Shown here piece after piece: positions 9,616 through 18,407 of a DNA stretch of 64,000 nt. Origin of the DNA: Marinobacterium lacunae. Its GTDB lineage: Bacteria > Pseudomonadota > Gammaproteobacteria > Pseudomonadales > Balneatricaceae. The stretch's first letter is position 1. Every line of letters begins with the position of its first letter. A program made the position numbers and the translations under genes. The notes beneath the pieces are model-generated. The model made no database searches. It was not told the DNA's origin and saw only the letters and a list, made by a program, of their open reading frames with translations. Location of the stretch: the NCBI RefSeq assembly GCF_000705555.1, contig NZ_JMQN01000018.1, positions 124,001-188,000 of the forward strand, written 5' to 3'.

Positions 9616-9801
9616 GTACTCTTGGCCAATACGCCAAACAAGTCTCCCGGGCTTTTGTCCCGCCGTGTAACCCATCGCAGAGCCCTAACGCTCAGCTGAG
9701 AGGTCGAGTGCTCTCGGACCAGTCGTCACCTTTCATTTGGAGGTGACCGGAACCCTAGCGCTCTATTTTCCAGATTGTATTCGCCGTATCGCCAAGAGTA
9801 C
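9616..9801. repeat. Inverted 17-18 nt arms flanking the guanidine riboswitch
   Basis: Arm A, plus strand 9616-9633, reads GTACTCTTGGC-CA-ATACG. Arm B, minus strand 9801-9785, reads GTACTCTTGGC-G-ATACG. They are inverted with respect to each other and enclose 151 bases holding the whole riboswitch. In RNA they could form an 11-bp plus 5-bp helix closing around the aptamer; the 3' arm shares GCCAA with the small hairpin after the aptamer, so the two folds exclude each other. In DNA they could instead be paired operator sites. Confidence 0.75.
9642..9766 (-). promoter_or_regulatory. Guanidine-I riboswitch (ykkC class)
   Basis: All hallmark blocks of the guanidine-I aptamer occur in order on the minus strand: CUAGGGUUCCGG (9758 to 9747), a P2 hairpin GUCACCU/AGGUGAC (9747-9741 with 9731-9725), ACUGGUCCGAGAG (9723 to 9711), ACACGGCGGGA, and AAAAGCCCGGGAGA (9656 to 9643). 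These are the invariant ligand-pocket and junction segments of the class. It sits 96 bases before the transporter start, so guanidine binding should switch on transport and breakdown. A small hairpin UUGGC/GCCAA (9637-9633 with 9626-9622) follows directly and is a candidate expression platform; it lacks a U-run, so the output mechanism is open. Confidence 0.95.
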
Positions 9802-9832
9802 GGTTGATTAGGCCAGTACAAAGATCGGGCCA
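9774..9832 (-). promoter_or_regulatory. Two alternative candidate promoters for the guanidine operon
   Basis: Candidate 1 is a TACAAT -10 box at 9779-9774, which would start RNA just before the aptamer at about 9767; no good -35 box is present. Candidate 2 is a sigma54-like element, minus strand 9832-9817, reading TGGC-N7-TTGTA; it keeps the -24 GG and the spacing but has GT instead of the -12 GC. It would start RNA near 9806, just before the upstream inverted arm. Two GCACCAT motifs at 9971 and 9992, 21 bases apart, resemble NtrC half-sites only weakly. Confidence 0.35.
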
Positions 9833-9890
9833 AGTATGACGCCGCCTGCATAAACCACGATCCGCCGCCATCTTTTACCCTTTGTATTTC

Positions 9891-9916
9891 AGCCGCTTAG
9901 CGGCTTATTTTCTTTT
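9891..9916 (+). terminator. Rho-independent terminator-like hairpin with no gene in front
   Basis: AGCCGC-TTA-GCGGCT is a perfect 6-bp stem with a 3-base loop, followed on the plus strand by TATTTTCTTTT. This is a good intrinsic terminator shape, yet no plus-strand gene lies upstream within the window; the operon to its left reads away from it. It may end a short RNA from the 9770-9890 region or stop stray transcription toward pspA. Confidence 0.5.
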
Positions 9917-10488
9917 CACACCAGTGCCCTACCCTCACTGGAAGGCGGCTCCTTAGCGAAACGCAAATATGCACCATTACCGATCAGTAACGCACCATAA
10001 CAGCACAAACAAAGGTTCGCCGCCCCACTTTCAAAAGCTTATTCACGGTTTCCACGGAGTCACAACACGCCCCTGGAATAAGCCAAATATAGTTGTTGAT
10101 CCTCGCGGACGGTCTGTATACATTTGGAAGCGCCCCAAGGACAGGGAAGGCTGAAACAGGATGATCAGCACGTCACAATCTTTCAGGACTCGTGTTTGCA
10201 AAAACAATCACGTGGACCTGACACCGAACATACCCACTGGCGTACTCACCAACGTCATTTTGGTCCTGCAGACTGACCCTAGCGAAAGCGTTCAGCCCGA
10301 GAGCACAGCATCCTCCGCAGGCCAGTCTTTATATCCGTCAATTTCCGCTATCCCCCTGCGTCAGATACCCGTACCAACAATAACAGCCGCTGGAGCCCCG
10401 CTGTCTATGGACATGGTCTTAATGGTCATAACGAAACGACAGAATGGTCTCCATCACCCCAATTTTTCAAATGCCAAGGAGTCGCGTT
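9917..10488. other. Intergenic region before pspA, no supported gene
   Basis: About 570 bases between the hairpin and the pspA start. Short open frames at 9969-10154 and 10161-10496 (plus) show no recognisable family, no convincing ribosome site, and the second runs out of frame into pspA. A weak promoter-like pair, TTGTTG at 10093 and TATACA at 10117 with an 18-base spacer, could serve pspA. No PspF-type sigma54 element was found on reading the stretch. Confidence 0.5.
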
Positions 10489-11142
10489 ATGTCTGAAGGA
10501 TTATTCAAACGCATAGGCCGACTGGTGTCGGCTTCTGCCAATTCACTGGTCGACAGTCTGGAAAACGCCGCACCATCTGCCGTTATGGAAGAGGCTATTC
10601 GCGAAATCGACCGCGCCATCAGCGAAGTGCGTGCGCAACTCGGCAAGGTTGAAGCCGCACGCTATCTCAGTGCCAAAAGTCTGAATAGCGACAATACGCG
10701 TCACGCGGAACTTCAGCAGCAGATCAGCCTGGCCGTTGCCCAAGGGCGGGACGACCTGGCGGAAGCGGCCATATCACGCCAGATGGATATTGAAGCCATG
10801 ATCCCGGTGGTGGAAAAAAGCATTGCTGATAGCGACGCCGAAATTAAGGAGCTGAACGCCTATATTCAGGCCCTCCAGGCCAAAAAGCGCGAAATGCAGG
10901 AGACCCTGAGCGAGTATACAAAGGCCAGTGGTGCCGCGGTTCAGGCCGAGCATGCAGGCTCCGCTACGGTGGAAACCCAGGTTGAACAGGCAACCGATGC
11001 GTTTAACCGAATACTGAACACAGCGGGCGCGCCGGGCGTCAGTAGCGGAGATGAGCGCAAACTCGCGGAACTGGATCAACTGGCGCGCCAGAACCGTATT
11101 CAGGAGCGTCTGGCCCGGGTTAAATCGCAGGCGGACGGTTAA
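10489..11142 (+). CDS. pspA: PspA/IM30 family membrane-stress protein
   Basis: 217-residue PspA/IM30 protein, almost entirely coiled coil, with an amphipathic N-terminus (MSEGLFKRIGRLVSASANSLVDSLENAA) that would dock on stressed inner membrane. ATG 10489 is chosen because AAGGAG lies upstream and the family N-terminus begins there; the frame is open 15 codons earlier. Its stop overlaps the next ATG (TAATG), coupling it to the YqiJ-like gene and flotillin. There is no pspBC or pspF here, so this is not the classic enterobacterial Psp operon but the PspA-YqiJ-YqiK type. Confidence 0.92.
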   Translation: MSEGLFKRIGRLVSASANSLVDSLENAAPSAVMEEAIREIDRAISEVRAQLGKVEAARYLSAKSLNSDNTRHAELQQQISLAVAQGRDDLAEAAISRQMDIEAMIPVVEKSIADSDAEIKELNAYIQALQAKKREMQETLSEYTKASGAAVQAEHAGSATVETQVEQATDAFNRILNTAGAPGVSSGDERKLAELDQLARQNRIQERLARVKSQADG

Positions 11143-11786
11143 TGGCCTTTCTGTTTGCAGACGCTAACTACCCCTTTGCCGTTGCGCTGGTACTGATGCT
11201 GATCATCGCTGTGCTCGAAGGGGCACTGGTGGTGATCGGTATGGGGCTGTCGCAGTTTGTTGACGCTCTGCTGCCGGAAGTCGATCTAAGCGTCGATGGT
11301 GATACACCCAACCTAGGGCTGAGCCGTTTTCTTGCCTGGTTGCGTATCGGTCAGGTGCCGGTTCTGATCATTCTGGTACTGATACTGATGCTATTTGGCC
11401 TTAGCGGCGTAGCACTGCAGTCACTGATGCAATCCACCCTGGGCTTTACGCTTCCTGCAATCGTCGCAACAGTGCCGGCATTGGCCGTGGCGTTGCCCCT
11501 GACGCGTCTGCTGGCCGGCATGTTGGGCAAGGTACTGCTCAAAGACGAAACCGAAGCGGTCTCCACCGCATCGTTCATCGGCCAGGTCGCCACCATCACG
11601 CTGGGCGAAGCCCGCGAGGGCAGCCCTGCAGAAGCGCGCTTTCGTGACCGTTTTGGCACCACTCACTACATGATGGTGGAGCCGGATGATGGTGAATCTT
11701 ACAGCGCGGGCGAGAGCGTGTTGCTGGTACAAAAACAGGGCGCGGTGTACCGGTGCATCCGCTCTGACAATCAACATCTGCAATAA
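11142..11786 (+). CDS. yqiJ: YqiJ-like inner-membrane protein with C-terminal OB-fold
   Basis: 214-residue membrane protein of the YqiJ (DUF1449) family. Hydrophobic segments lie near residues 10-33, 68-92 and 100-125, followed by a soluble OB-fold-like tail (ASFIGQVATITLGEAREG ... ESVLLVQKQGAVYRCI). This tail resembles the NfeD domain that accompanies flotillins in other bacteria. Translation is coupled to pspA through TAATG, and the flotillin starts 36 bases after its stop. It probably forms a membrane complex with the flotillin; its biochemical role is unknown. Confidence 0.85.
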   Translation: MAFLFADANYPFAVALVLMLIIAVLEGALVVIGMGLSQFVDALLPEVDLSVDGDTPNLGLSRFLAWLRIGQVPVLIILVLILMLFGLSGVALQSLMQSTLGFTLPAIVATVPALAVALPLTRLLAGMLGKVLLKDETEAVSTASFIGQVATITLGEAREGSPAEARFRDRFGTTHYMMVEPDDGESYSAGESVLLVQKQGAVYRCIRSDNQHLQ

Positions 11787-11822
11787 AGACCATGGATTGC
11801 ACTTAACCTTCAAGGAGTTTCA

Positions 11823-13511
11823 ATGGATAACCTGTTTTCGGTAACGTTTTACGCTGGCATCATCTTTGTCGGCCTACTGGTTGTGGGCATGATTTTCGCC
11901 CGCTTATATACCCGCGCATCGAAAGAGCGCTCTTTTGTCCGTACCGGCATGGGCGGACAAAAAGTCATCATGAATGGCGGTGCAGTGGTACTGCCGGTCC
12001 TGCATGAGATCATTCCGGTCAACATGAACACGCTGCGTCTGGCGGTATCGCGCAAGGAGCAGGCGGCACTGATCACCAAAGATCGGATGCGTGTCGACGT
12101 GCTGGCGGAATTCTATCTGCGGGTAAAACCCGATACCGACGCCATTGCCAATGCGGCGCAGACGCTGGGGGTGCGCACCCTGGATCCGGACGCACTCAAG
12201 GAGATGATCGAAGGCAAGTTCGTCGATGCGTTGCGTTCCGTCGCAGCCGAGATGGAGATGGCCGAACTGCATGAGCAGCGCAGCCAATTTGTGCAGAAAG
12301 TGCAACAGGTGGTGAGTGAAGATCTGCTGAAAAACGGTCTGGAACTGGAATCGGTATCCCTAACTGGTCTCGACCAAACCCCACGGGACTTCTTCTCGCA
12401 GGATAACGTGTTCGATGCCGAAGGTCTGGCACGCATGACCCGCTCCATCGAAGCGCGGCGCAAGGAAGTGAACGAAATCGAGCAGGAAACCCGCGTTCTG
12501 ATCGAACAGAAAAACCTGGAAGCGGAGCGTCAGCGTCTCGAGATTGAACGGGAAACCCGCTACGCGAAAATGGAACAGGAGCGTGAAATCGCCACCCGCG
12601 AGGCAGATCAGCAGGCCGAGATTGCCAAAGAGCGCGCGGACAAGGAGCGTAGCGCGAAGCAGGCTGAGATAGAGGCGCAACGCGAAATCGACCAGTCCAA
12701 GATAGCCGCCGAACAGGCTACCCGACTGCTGGAGATCGAGAAAGAGCGTCGTCTGCAGGAGCAGGAGATCGAGCGCGAACGTCAGCTGGCCGAGCGGCAG
12801 ATTCAGAAACAGAAGGCGCTGGAGATCTCCGAGCAGGAGCGGGCCATTGCGGTAGCCGAGAAGTCCAAGGAGCAATCGCTGGCCGATAAACTGGCCAACG
12901 AAGCGCGCTCGGATGCGGTACGTGCCGAAGAGAAGGTAACAACCGCCAAGCAGGTGGAGATTGCCGAACGTGAGAAGGCGATTGAGTTGATCGAGGCGCA
13001 GAAAGAGGCTGAACGTCAGGCTACCGGAGTGAAAATCTCGGCCGAAGCGGAAAAAATGGCGGCGGAAGACAAAGCGGAAGCGCTGCGTCTTCAGGCGCAC
13101 GCCGAAGCCGACGCTATTCGTATCAAGGTGGAGGCCGACCGCGAGAAATATGCCGTGGATGCTGAAGGTCAGCGTCTGATGAACGAGGCCCTGAACAGCT
13201 TGAGCGATGCGCAGATTGCGCTCAAGCGTGTACTCAGTCTGCACGACGCCTTGCCGGGCATTGTGCGCGAGAGCGTGAAGCCACTGGAAAATATCGAGGG
13301 TATGAAAATCATCTCTATCGATGGCCTGAGCCAGATCGGTGGTGAGCGCAGCGGCAAGGGAATGTTCGACAAGGAAGGGGCTGCCAACGACCAGAGCCTT
13401 CCGGAAGCGCTGGTGAACAGCGCACTGAAGCATCGCGCCATGGCTCCGCTGGTTGACTCGCTTCTGAAAGAGGCCGGTGTACAGGAGTTCGCCCGCGATC
13501 TGAGTAACTGA
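11823..13511 (+). CDS. yqiK: Flotillin family protein (YqiK type)
   Basis: 562-residue flotillin. One N-terminal membrane helix (about residues 7-27) is followed by an SPFH/band-7 domain (ERSFVRTGMGGQKVIMNGG ... ITKDRMRVDVLAEFYLRV) and, from about residue 210 to 440, a very long charged coiled coil rich in Glu, Ala, Lys and Arg. AAGGAG precedes ATG 11823. Flotillins oligomerise into membrane microdomain scaffolds; with PspA and YqiJ this suggests a unit for membrane integrity. A large stem-loop follows the stop. Confidence 0.92.
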   Translation: MDNLFSVTFYAGIIFVGLLVVGMIFARLYTRASKERSFVRTGMGGQKVIMNGGAVVLPVLHEIIPVNMNTLRLAVSRKEQAALITKDRMRVDVLAEFYLRVKPDTDAIANAAQTLGVRTLDPDALKEMIEGKFVDALRSVAAEMEMAELHEQRSQFVQKVQQVVSEDLLKNGLELESVSLTGLDQTPRDFFSQDNVFDAEGLARMTRSIEARRKEVNEIEQETRVLIEQKNLEAERQRLEIERETRYAKMEQEREIATREADQQAEIAKERADKERSAKQAEIEAQREIDQSKIAAEQATRLLEIEKERRLQEQEIERERQLAERQIQKQKALEISEQERAIAVAEKSKEQSLADKLANEARSDAVRAEEKVTTAKQVEIAEREKAIELIEAQKEAERQATGVKISAEAEKMAAEDKAEALRLQAHAEADAIRIKVEADREKYAVDAEGQRLMNEALNSLSDAQIALKRVLSLHDALPGIVRESVKPLENIEGMKIISIDGLSQIGGERSGKGMFDKEGAANDQSLPEALVNSALKHRAMAPLVDSLLKEAGVQEFARDLSN

Positions 13512-13522
13512 TCATTATCTAA

Positions 13523-13553
13523 GTGAGCAGAGCGCAGCTAGCGCGCTGCTCAC
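13523..13553. terminator. Long stem-loop after the flotillin operon
   Basis: GTGAGCAG (13523-13530) pairs perfectly with CTGCTCAC (13546-13553), and the interior GCGC/GCGC extends the stem around AGCTA. There is no U-run afterwards, so it may be a processing or protective 3' structure or a Rho-assisted end. It closes the pspA-yqiJ-yqiK unit before the Mrp promoter region. Confidence 0.55.
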
Positions 13554-13631
13554 TATTCAGCCCTATCCCCGCTCGACCACCCCATAAACACATCGAAAAA
13601 ATCGAATTAAGCTCAGTATCTTTCGATACTT

Positions 13632-13659
13632 TTGCCTACGAAAACCCTATACATATAAC
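13632..13659 (+). promoter_or_regulatory. Candidate sigma70 promoter for the mrp operon
   Basis: TTGCCT at 13632-13637 and TATAAC at 13654-13659 are separated by 16 bases, 77 bases before the mrpA start. Four of six and five of six bases match the consensus boxes. The surrounding AT-rich DNA is unlike the GC-rich genes on both sides. A small AGTATC-TTTC-GATACT hairpin lies just upstream at 13615-13630. Confidence 0.4.
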
Positions 13660-13735
13660 CTTCTAAAACAGCATGATACACTGCTTGACCTTACACGAAG
13701 ATGAACTGCATGACTGACAGGAGTAATCCCCAGCC

Positions 13736-16534
13736 ATGAATCTGATCTGGGTACCACTGTTGCCCCTGCTCGGCACTCTGGTGCCGCTTCTCACCGAGCG
13801 AGGCGGGCGAACACTTTGCGCCTGGGCAACCGCGCTTCTGCCCGCGCTTTCTCTGATGATTATCCTCAGCCACGCACCCAGCGTACTTTCCGGTGCCACG
13901 TTGAAAAGCGCCCTGCCTTGGATTCCGGCTTTGGATCTTGAGTTGGCGTTCCGGCTCGACGGATTGGGTTTGCTGTTCTCCCTGCTGATTCTCGGCATCG
14001 GCCTGCTGGTCATTCTTTACGCCCGTTATTATCTTTCGCCGAAAGATTCGATGGGGCGTTTTTACTGCTACCTGATCCTGTTCATGACAGCGATGCTCGG
14101 CATCGTGCTATCCAATAACCTGATCCAGCTTTGGGTGTTTTGGGAGCTGACCAGTATCAGTTCATTCCTGCTGATCAGCTTTTGGTCAGATAAGCGAGAG
14201 GCACGCCGCGGCGCACGCATGGCGCTGACCGTTACCGGTGCTGGCGGCATGGCACTGCTGGCGGGCATCCTGTTGATTGGCAACGTGGTCGGCAGTTATA
14301 GCCTCGATCAGGTTCTGGCCAGTACGATCCAGATTCGTGAATCCGGCTACTATCCGGCCATTCTGGTGCTGATGCTGTTGGGTGCGTTCACCAAGTCGGC
14401 TCAGTTCCCTTTCCACTTCTGGCTGCCTCACGCCATGGCGGCTCCCACTCCGGTAAGTGCTTACTTGCACTCGGCCACCATGGTCAAGGCGGGTATTTTC
14501 CTGCTGGCGCGTTTTTACCCGGTGCTTTCCGGCACCGATATGTGGTTCCTCATTGTCAGCCTGACCGGTTTGACCACGCTTCTGCTCGGTGCCTACTTCG
14601 CGCTGTTCAAGCATGATCTGAAAGGGCTTCTGGCCTACTCGACCATCAGTCATCTCGGATTGATAACCCTGCTGCTCGGCATGGACACGAAGCTGGCGGC
14701 CGTTGCGGCGGTGTTTCATATCATTAACCACGCCACGTTCAAGGCGTCGCTGTTCATGGCCGCCGGCATCATCGATCATGAGTCGGGCTCGCGCGATATG
14801 CGTAAGCTCAATGGCCTGTGGAAGTACATGCCCTATACCGCGACGCTGGCTATGGTTGCGGCCTCCTCCATGGCCGGCGTGCCGCTACTGAACGGATTCC
14901 TGTCCAAGGAGATGTTCTTCTCCGAGACACTGCACCAGAGCACACTGGGCTCTCTATCCTGGATCGTCCCGGTACTTGCCACCTGCGGCGGGGTGTTCTC
15001 GGTGGCCTACTCGTTGCGCTTCATCCATGACGTCTTCTTCAACGGTGAACCGATCGACCTGCCACGCACGCCTCACGAGCCGCCACGTTACATGAAACTC
15101 CCGGTGGAGATCCTGGTAGCGTTGTGTCTGCTCGTCGGCATTCTGCCCGGCTATGTGATCGGCGACCTGCTTAACAGCGCCTCGTCCGCCGTATTGCAGG
15201 GACTTGTGCCCAGTTACAGCCTTGCCATCTGGCACGGTCTCAACCTGCCGCTGGCGATGAGTACCGTCGCCCTGATCGGCGGCCTGCTGATCTACTACAA
15301 CCGCCGGGTGCTGTTTCAGTTCCAGGCCCAGTTCCCGGAAAAGGATGCCAAAGAGGTCTTCGAAAGCCTCATGCAATCGATTATCGCGGGTTGTCGATGG
15401 CTCAATGAGCGGCTTGAAAACGGCTCGCTCCAGCGCTACCTGATGCTAATGCTGCTGCTCACCATCGCCTTGACCGCAGCGCCCATGATGTCGCTTAACC
15501 AAACCACCGGCAGCCGACCTCAACTGCCCGCAGACGGCGTCACCATAACAGGTGCTGCGCTACTGATTCTCGGCGCTCTGGCCACGGTGATTTGGCATCG
15601 CAAGCGCATGATCGCGCTGCTGACGCTGTCGATTGTCGGGTTGATTGTCTCGGTGACCTTCGCCCGCTTCTCCGCGCCTGATCTGGCGCTGACGCAGCTC
15701 TCTGTCGAGGTTGTGACCATCATTCTGCTGATGCTGGCGTTGTTTTTCCTGCCCCAGCGCACGCCCAAGGAGTCCAGCCCCCACCAGATGATGCGCGATC
15801 TGGCTCTCTCGGCGGCCGTGGGTGGCGTCGTCGGTACGCTCTGCTATGCCCTGATGACGCGTCCATTCCACTCCATTTCGGAATTTTTCCTTGCCAACAG
15901 CAAGACCGGCGGCGGTGGTACAAACGTGGTCAACGTGATTCTGGTGGATTTCCGCGGCTTCGATACCTTGGGTGAAATCACCGTATTGGGCATCGCGGCA
16001 CTGGGGATCTTCAAGCTGATCAACCGCATGCGCTTGTTCATGCCGGCCGGTGACGAACGCGGACGCCCCTGGTCGGACGACCGTTACCCGATGATTCTGG
16101 CAGTCGTGTCACAGCTATTGCTGCCGTTGGCCCTGCTGGTCTCGGTTTACATATTCCTGCGGGGACACAACATGCCCGGCGGCGGCTTCATTGCTGGCCT
16201 GATCACCTCGGTGGCCATCATTCAGCAGTACGTGGCCCACGGTGTGGACTTCATCAAAGACCGCCTCAAGCTCAACTACCAGTGGCTAATCGGCTCCGGC
16301 CTGTTGATCGCCATGATGACCGGACTTGGCAGCTGGGTGGCGGGACGTCCGTTCCTGACCTCGTGGTTTGACCACTTCCATCTGCCGCTGATCGGCGACT
16401 TCGAACTGGCCAGCGCCATGCTGTTCGACCTCGGCGTTTACCTCACGGTAATCGGGGCCACTCTGCTGATTCTGGCCAACCTCGGCAAACTGACGACAGC
16501 CGAGCGTCCCGTGCTGACCAAGGAGGAGCTTTGA
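13736..16534 (+). CDS. mrpA: Mrp Na+(K+)/H+ antiporter subunit A fused to subunit B
   Basis: 932-residue membrane protein. Residues 1 to about 780 form the NuoL-like MrpA core with many helices, including [15 protein letters not shown], the proton-channel segment [33 protein letters not shown] split over one helix pair, and [14 protein letters not shown]. The last 150 residues are MrpB-like ([28 protein letters not shown]). This A-B fusion is the mark of group 2, six-gene Mrp operons. The complex exports Na+ or K+ in exchange for protons at the inner membrane. An AGGAG box lies 12 bases before ATG 13736. The mrpC ATG follows the stop by one base. Confidence 0.94.
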   Translation: MNLIWVPLLPLLGTLVPLLTERGGRTLCAWATALLPALSLMIILSHAPSVLSGATLKSALPWIPALDLELAFRLDGLGLLFSLLILGIGLLVILYARYYLSPKDSMGRFYCYLILFMTAMLGIVLSNNLIQLWVFWELTSISSFLLISFWSDKREARRGARMALTVTGAGGMALLAGILLIGNVVGSYSLDQVLASTIQIRESGYYPAILVLMLLGAFTKSAQFPFHFWLPHAMAAPTPVSAYLHSATMVKAGIFLLARFYPVLSGTDMWFLIVSLTGLTTLLLGAYFALFKHDLKGLLAYSTISHLGLITLLLGMDTKLAAVAAVFHIINHATFKASLFMAAGIIDHESGSRDMRKLNGLWKYMPYTATLAMVAASSMAGVPLLNGFLSKEMFFSETLHQSTLGSLSWIVPVLATCGGVFSVAYSLRFIHDVFFNGEPIDLPRTPHEPPRYMKLPVEILVALCLLVGILPGYVIGDLLNSASSAVLQGLVPSYSLAIWHGLNLPLAMSTVALIGGLLIYYNRRVLFQFQAQFPEKDAKEVFESLMQSIIAGCRWLNERLENGSLQRYLMLMLLLTIALTAAPMMSLNQTTGSRPQLPADGVTITGAALLILGALATVIWHRKRMIALLTLSIVGLIVSVTFARFSAPDLALTQLSVEVVTIILLMLALFFLPQRTPKESSPHQMMRDLALSAAVGGVVGTLCYALMTRPFHSISEFFLANSKTGGGGTNVVNVILVDFRGFDTLGEITVLGIAALGIFKLINRMRLFMPAGDERGRPWSDDRYPMILAVVSQLLLPLALLVSVYIFLRGHNMPGGGFIAGLITSVAIIQQYVAHGVDFIKDRLKLNYQWLIGSGLLIAMMTGLGSWVAGRPFLTSWFDHFHLPLIGDFELASAMLFDLGVYLTVIGATLLILANLGKLTTAERPVLTKEEL

Positions 16535-16535
16535 T

Positions 16536-16898
16536 ATGGAGATGACCTATGCACTCTGCGTCGGAATTCTGACGACCTGCGGGATATTTCTGGCACTGCG
16601 TGGACGCACCTTCCCGGTAGTCGTTGGGCTGACGCTGCTCTCGTATGCGGTCAATCTGTTCCTCTTTGCCAGCGGGCGCCTGAACGTGGAAGACGCAGCA
16701 GTGCTGATGGATGAGGCCACTCAGTACACCGACCCGCTGCCCCAGGCACTGGTGCTCACCGCCATCGTGATCGGCTTTGCCATGACCGCTTTTGCCGTCA
16801 TTCTGGCAATGCGTGCACGTGCCGATCTGGGTAACGATCACGTCGACGGCCGCCTGCCAAGCATCACTGACGAGTCTTCGAACAAGGAGAGGCCGTAA
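16536..16898 (+). CDS. mrpC: Mrp antiporter subunit C
   Basis: 120-residue NuoK-like subunit with three membrane helices (near 4-20, 28-46 and 70-94); LVLTAIVIGFAMTAFAVIL is typical of MrpC. AAGGAG inside the end of mrpA serves its ATG, and its stop abuts the mrpD ATG directly. It is a core part of the six-subunit antiporter. Confidence 0.93.
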   Translation: MEMTYALCVGILTTCGIFLALRGRTFPVVVGLTLLSYAVNLFLFASGRLNVEDAAVLMDEATQYTDPLPQALVLTAIVIGFAMTAFAVILAMRARADLGNDHVDGRLPSITDESSNKERP

Positions 16899-18407
16899 AT
16901 GGAACACCTGGCCATACTGCCGATCCTGATCCCGATGCTCGGCGGGGTGTTGATGCTGCTGCCGCCGATCAGTGGCGACCTCGCACGTCAGCGCTCACTT
17001 TCCCTGGCTGCACTGGGTGCGCTGATGCTTGTCTCACTGTGGTTGGTGCTACATGCCAACGGTGGAACCATTCAGCTCTATGTACTCGGTGACTGGACAC
17101 CACCGTTCGGCATTGTGCTGGTTGCCGACCGGCTGTCGACGCTGATGCTCCTGCTAAGCTCTGCACTGGGCTTTGCCTGCATGCTGTACGCCTGCGCCGG
17201 AGATGACCGGCAGGGTGCCTATTTTCACCCCCTGTTCATGTTCCAGCTTATGGGCATCAACGGGGCTTTCCTGACCGGCGATATCTTCAACCTTTTCGTC
17301 TTCTTCGAAGTGTTGCTGATCGCCTCTTATGCGCTGCTTATACACGGTGGGGGCAAACAGAAAACCCGCGCCAGCGTACACTACGTTGTGCTTAATCTGG
17401 TGGGATCATCCATCTTCCTGTTCGCACTGGGTATCCTCTACGGCACACTGGGGACATTGAACATTGCCGACATGGCGCAGAAAGTCGCGCATCTGGATGC
17501 CGCCGAGCAAGCGATCGCCAGTGCCGGTGCGCTGATGCTGCTGGTGGTGTTCGGACTGAAATCAGCCATCCTGCCGCTACAGTTCTGGCTGCCCCGTACT
17601 TATGCCTCGGCCAGCGCCCCCGTCGCGGCGCTGTTCGCCATTCTTACCAAGGTCGGTATCTACAGCATCTTGCGTGTTTTTACCGTCATCTTTGGCGATG
17701 AGGCTGGCGGTCTTGCGCATATCGCAACGCCCTGGCTCTGGCCGCTGGCAATACTGACTCTGACCGCCGCCACCATCGGCGTACTGGCAGCCTCCAGCCT
17801 GCGTGAGCTGATTGCGCAACTGGTCGTGCTTTCGGTGGGGACACTGTTGGTCGGACTGGCGATGAACCGAATCGAATCCACCGGCGCACTGCTCTACTAC
17901 CTTGTTCACTCCACACTCGTCTGCGCCGGTCTGTTCCTGCTCGCGGACATGATCGGCCGCCAGCGCGGCAAAGCCGAGGACCGTTTTGTCGCCGCACGGC
18001 GCATGTGCCAGCCGCTGGGCATCGGCATCGCATTTTTCATCGGTGCATTGACCATTGTGGGCCTGCCCCCCTTCTCCGGCTTCGTCGGCAAGGCATTGCT
18101 GCTGAAAGCGGCCGACATCGGTACCGAGGCTGCATGGGTCTATCCGTCGATTCTGATCGGCGGACTGGCAGCCCTGATTGCCATGTCCCGGGCCGGTACT
18201 ACTCTGTTCTGGCACACCAGCCGGGAGCCCGACTCCTGCGAACGGGTCTCCCGTTTGCAGCTTGTCGCTGTATTCCTGTTGCTGGGCATGTCGCCTCTGC
18301 TGGTGATATTCGGCGGTCCGGTTTCCGATTTCACACTCGATACAGCAACGCAACTGCACGAAATGAGCCGTTCAGTCGATGCATTGTTGCCCGGAGGTGG
18401 CTCATGA
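16899..18407 (+). CDS. mrpD: Mrp antiporter subunit D
   Basis: 502-residue NuoM/NuoN-like antiporter subunit with about 14 helices. Landmarks are the conserved Glu in FNLFVFFEVLLIASYALL, the Lys-containing GLKSAILPLQFWLPRTYASASAPVAALF run read in two parts, and LVHSTLVCAGLFLLADMIGR. It supplies one of the two ion channels together with MrpA. The stop overlaps the mrpE start as ATGA. Confidence 0.94.
   Translation: MEHLAILPILIPMLGGVLMLLPPISGDLARQRSLSLAALGALMLVSLWLVLHANGGTIQLYVLGDWTPPFGIVLVADRLSTLMLLLSSALGFACMLYACAGDDRQGAYFHPLFMFQLMGINGAFLTGDIFNLFVFFEVLLIASYALLIHGGGKQKTRASVHYVVLNLVGSSIFLFALGILYGTLGTLNIADMAQKVAHLDAAEQAIASAGALMLLVVFGLKSAILPLQFWLPRTYASASAPVAALFAILTKVGIYSILRVFTVIFGDEAGGLAHIATPWLWPLAILTLTAATIGVLAASSLRELIAQLVVLSVGTLLVGLAMNRIESTGALLYYLVHSTLVCAGLFLLADMIGRQRGKAEDRFVAARRMCQPLGIGIAFFIGALTIVGLPPFSGFVGKALLLKAADIGTEAAWVYPSILIGGLAALIAMSRAGTTLFWHTSREPDSCERVSRLQLVAVFLLLGMSPLLVIFGGPVSDFTLDTATQLHEMSRSVDALLPGGGS

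Noticed and set aside
9969-10154. 61-codon plus-strand open frame
   Set aside because: Unusual composition (many His, Pro, Asn, Arg), no ribosome site and no recognisable motif; kept only as intergenic.
10161-10496. 111-codon plus-strand open frame before pspA
   Set aside because: No family likeness, no good ribosome site, and it overlaps the pspA start in another frame. It ends in what is clearly the pspA leader.
12360-13433. Long open frame antisense to the flotillin coiled coil
   Set aside because: It mirrors the Glu/Lys/Arg-rich codons of the coiled coil and gives a Leu/Phe-rich translation without domain structure.
13736-18407. Respiratory complex I genes (NuoL, NuoK, NuoM likeness)
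   Set aside because: The gene order and the MrpB, E, F and G partners show an Mrp antiporter; no other nuo gene is present.
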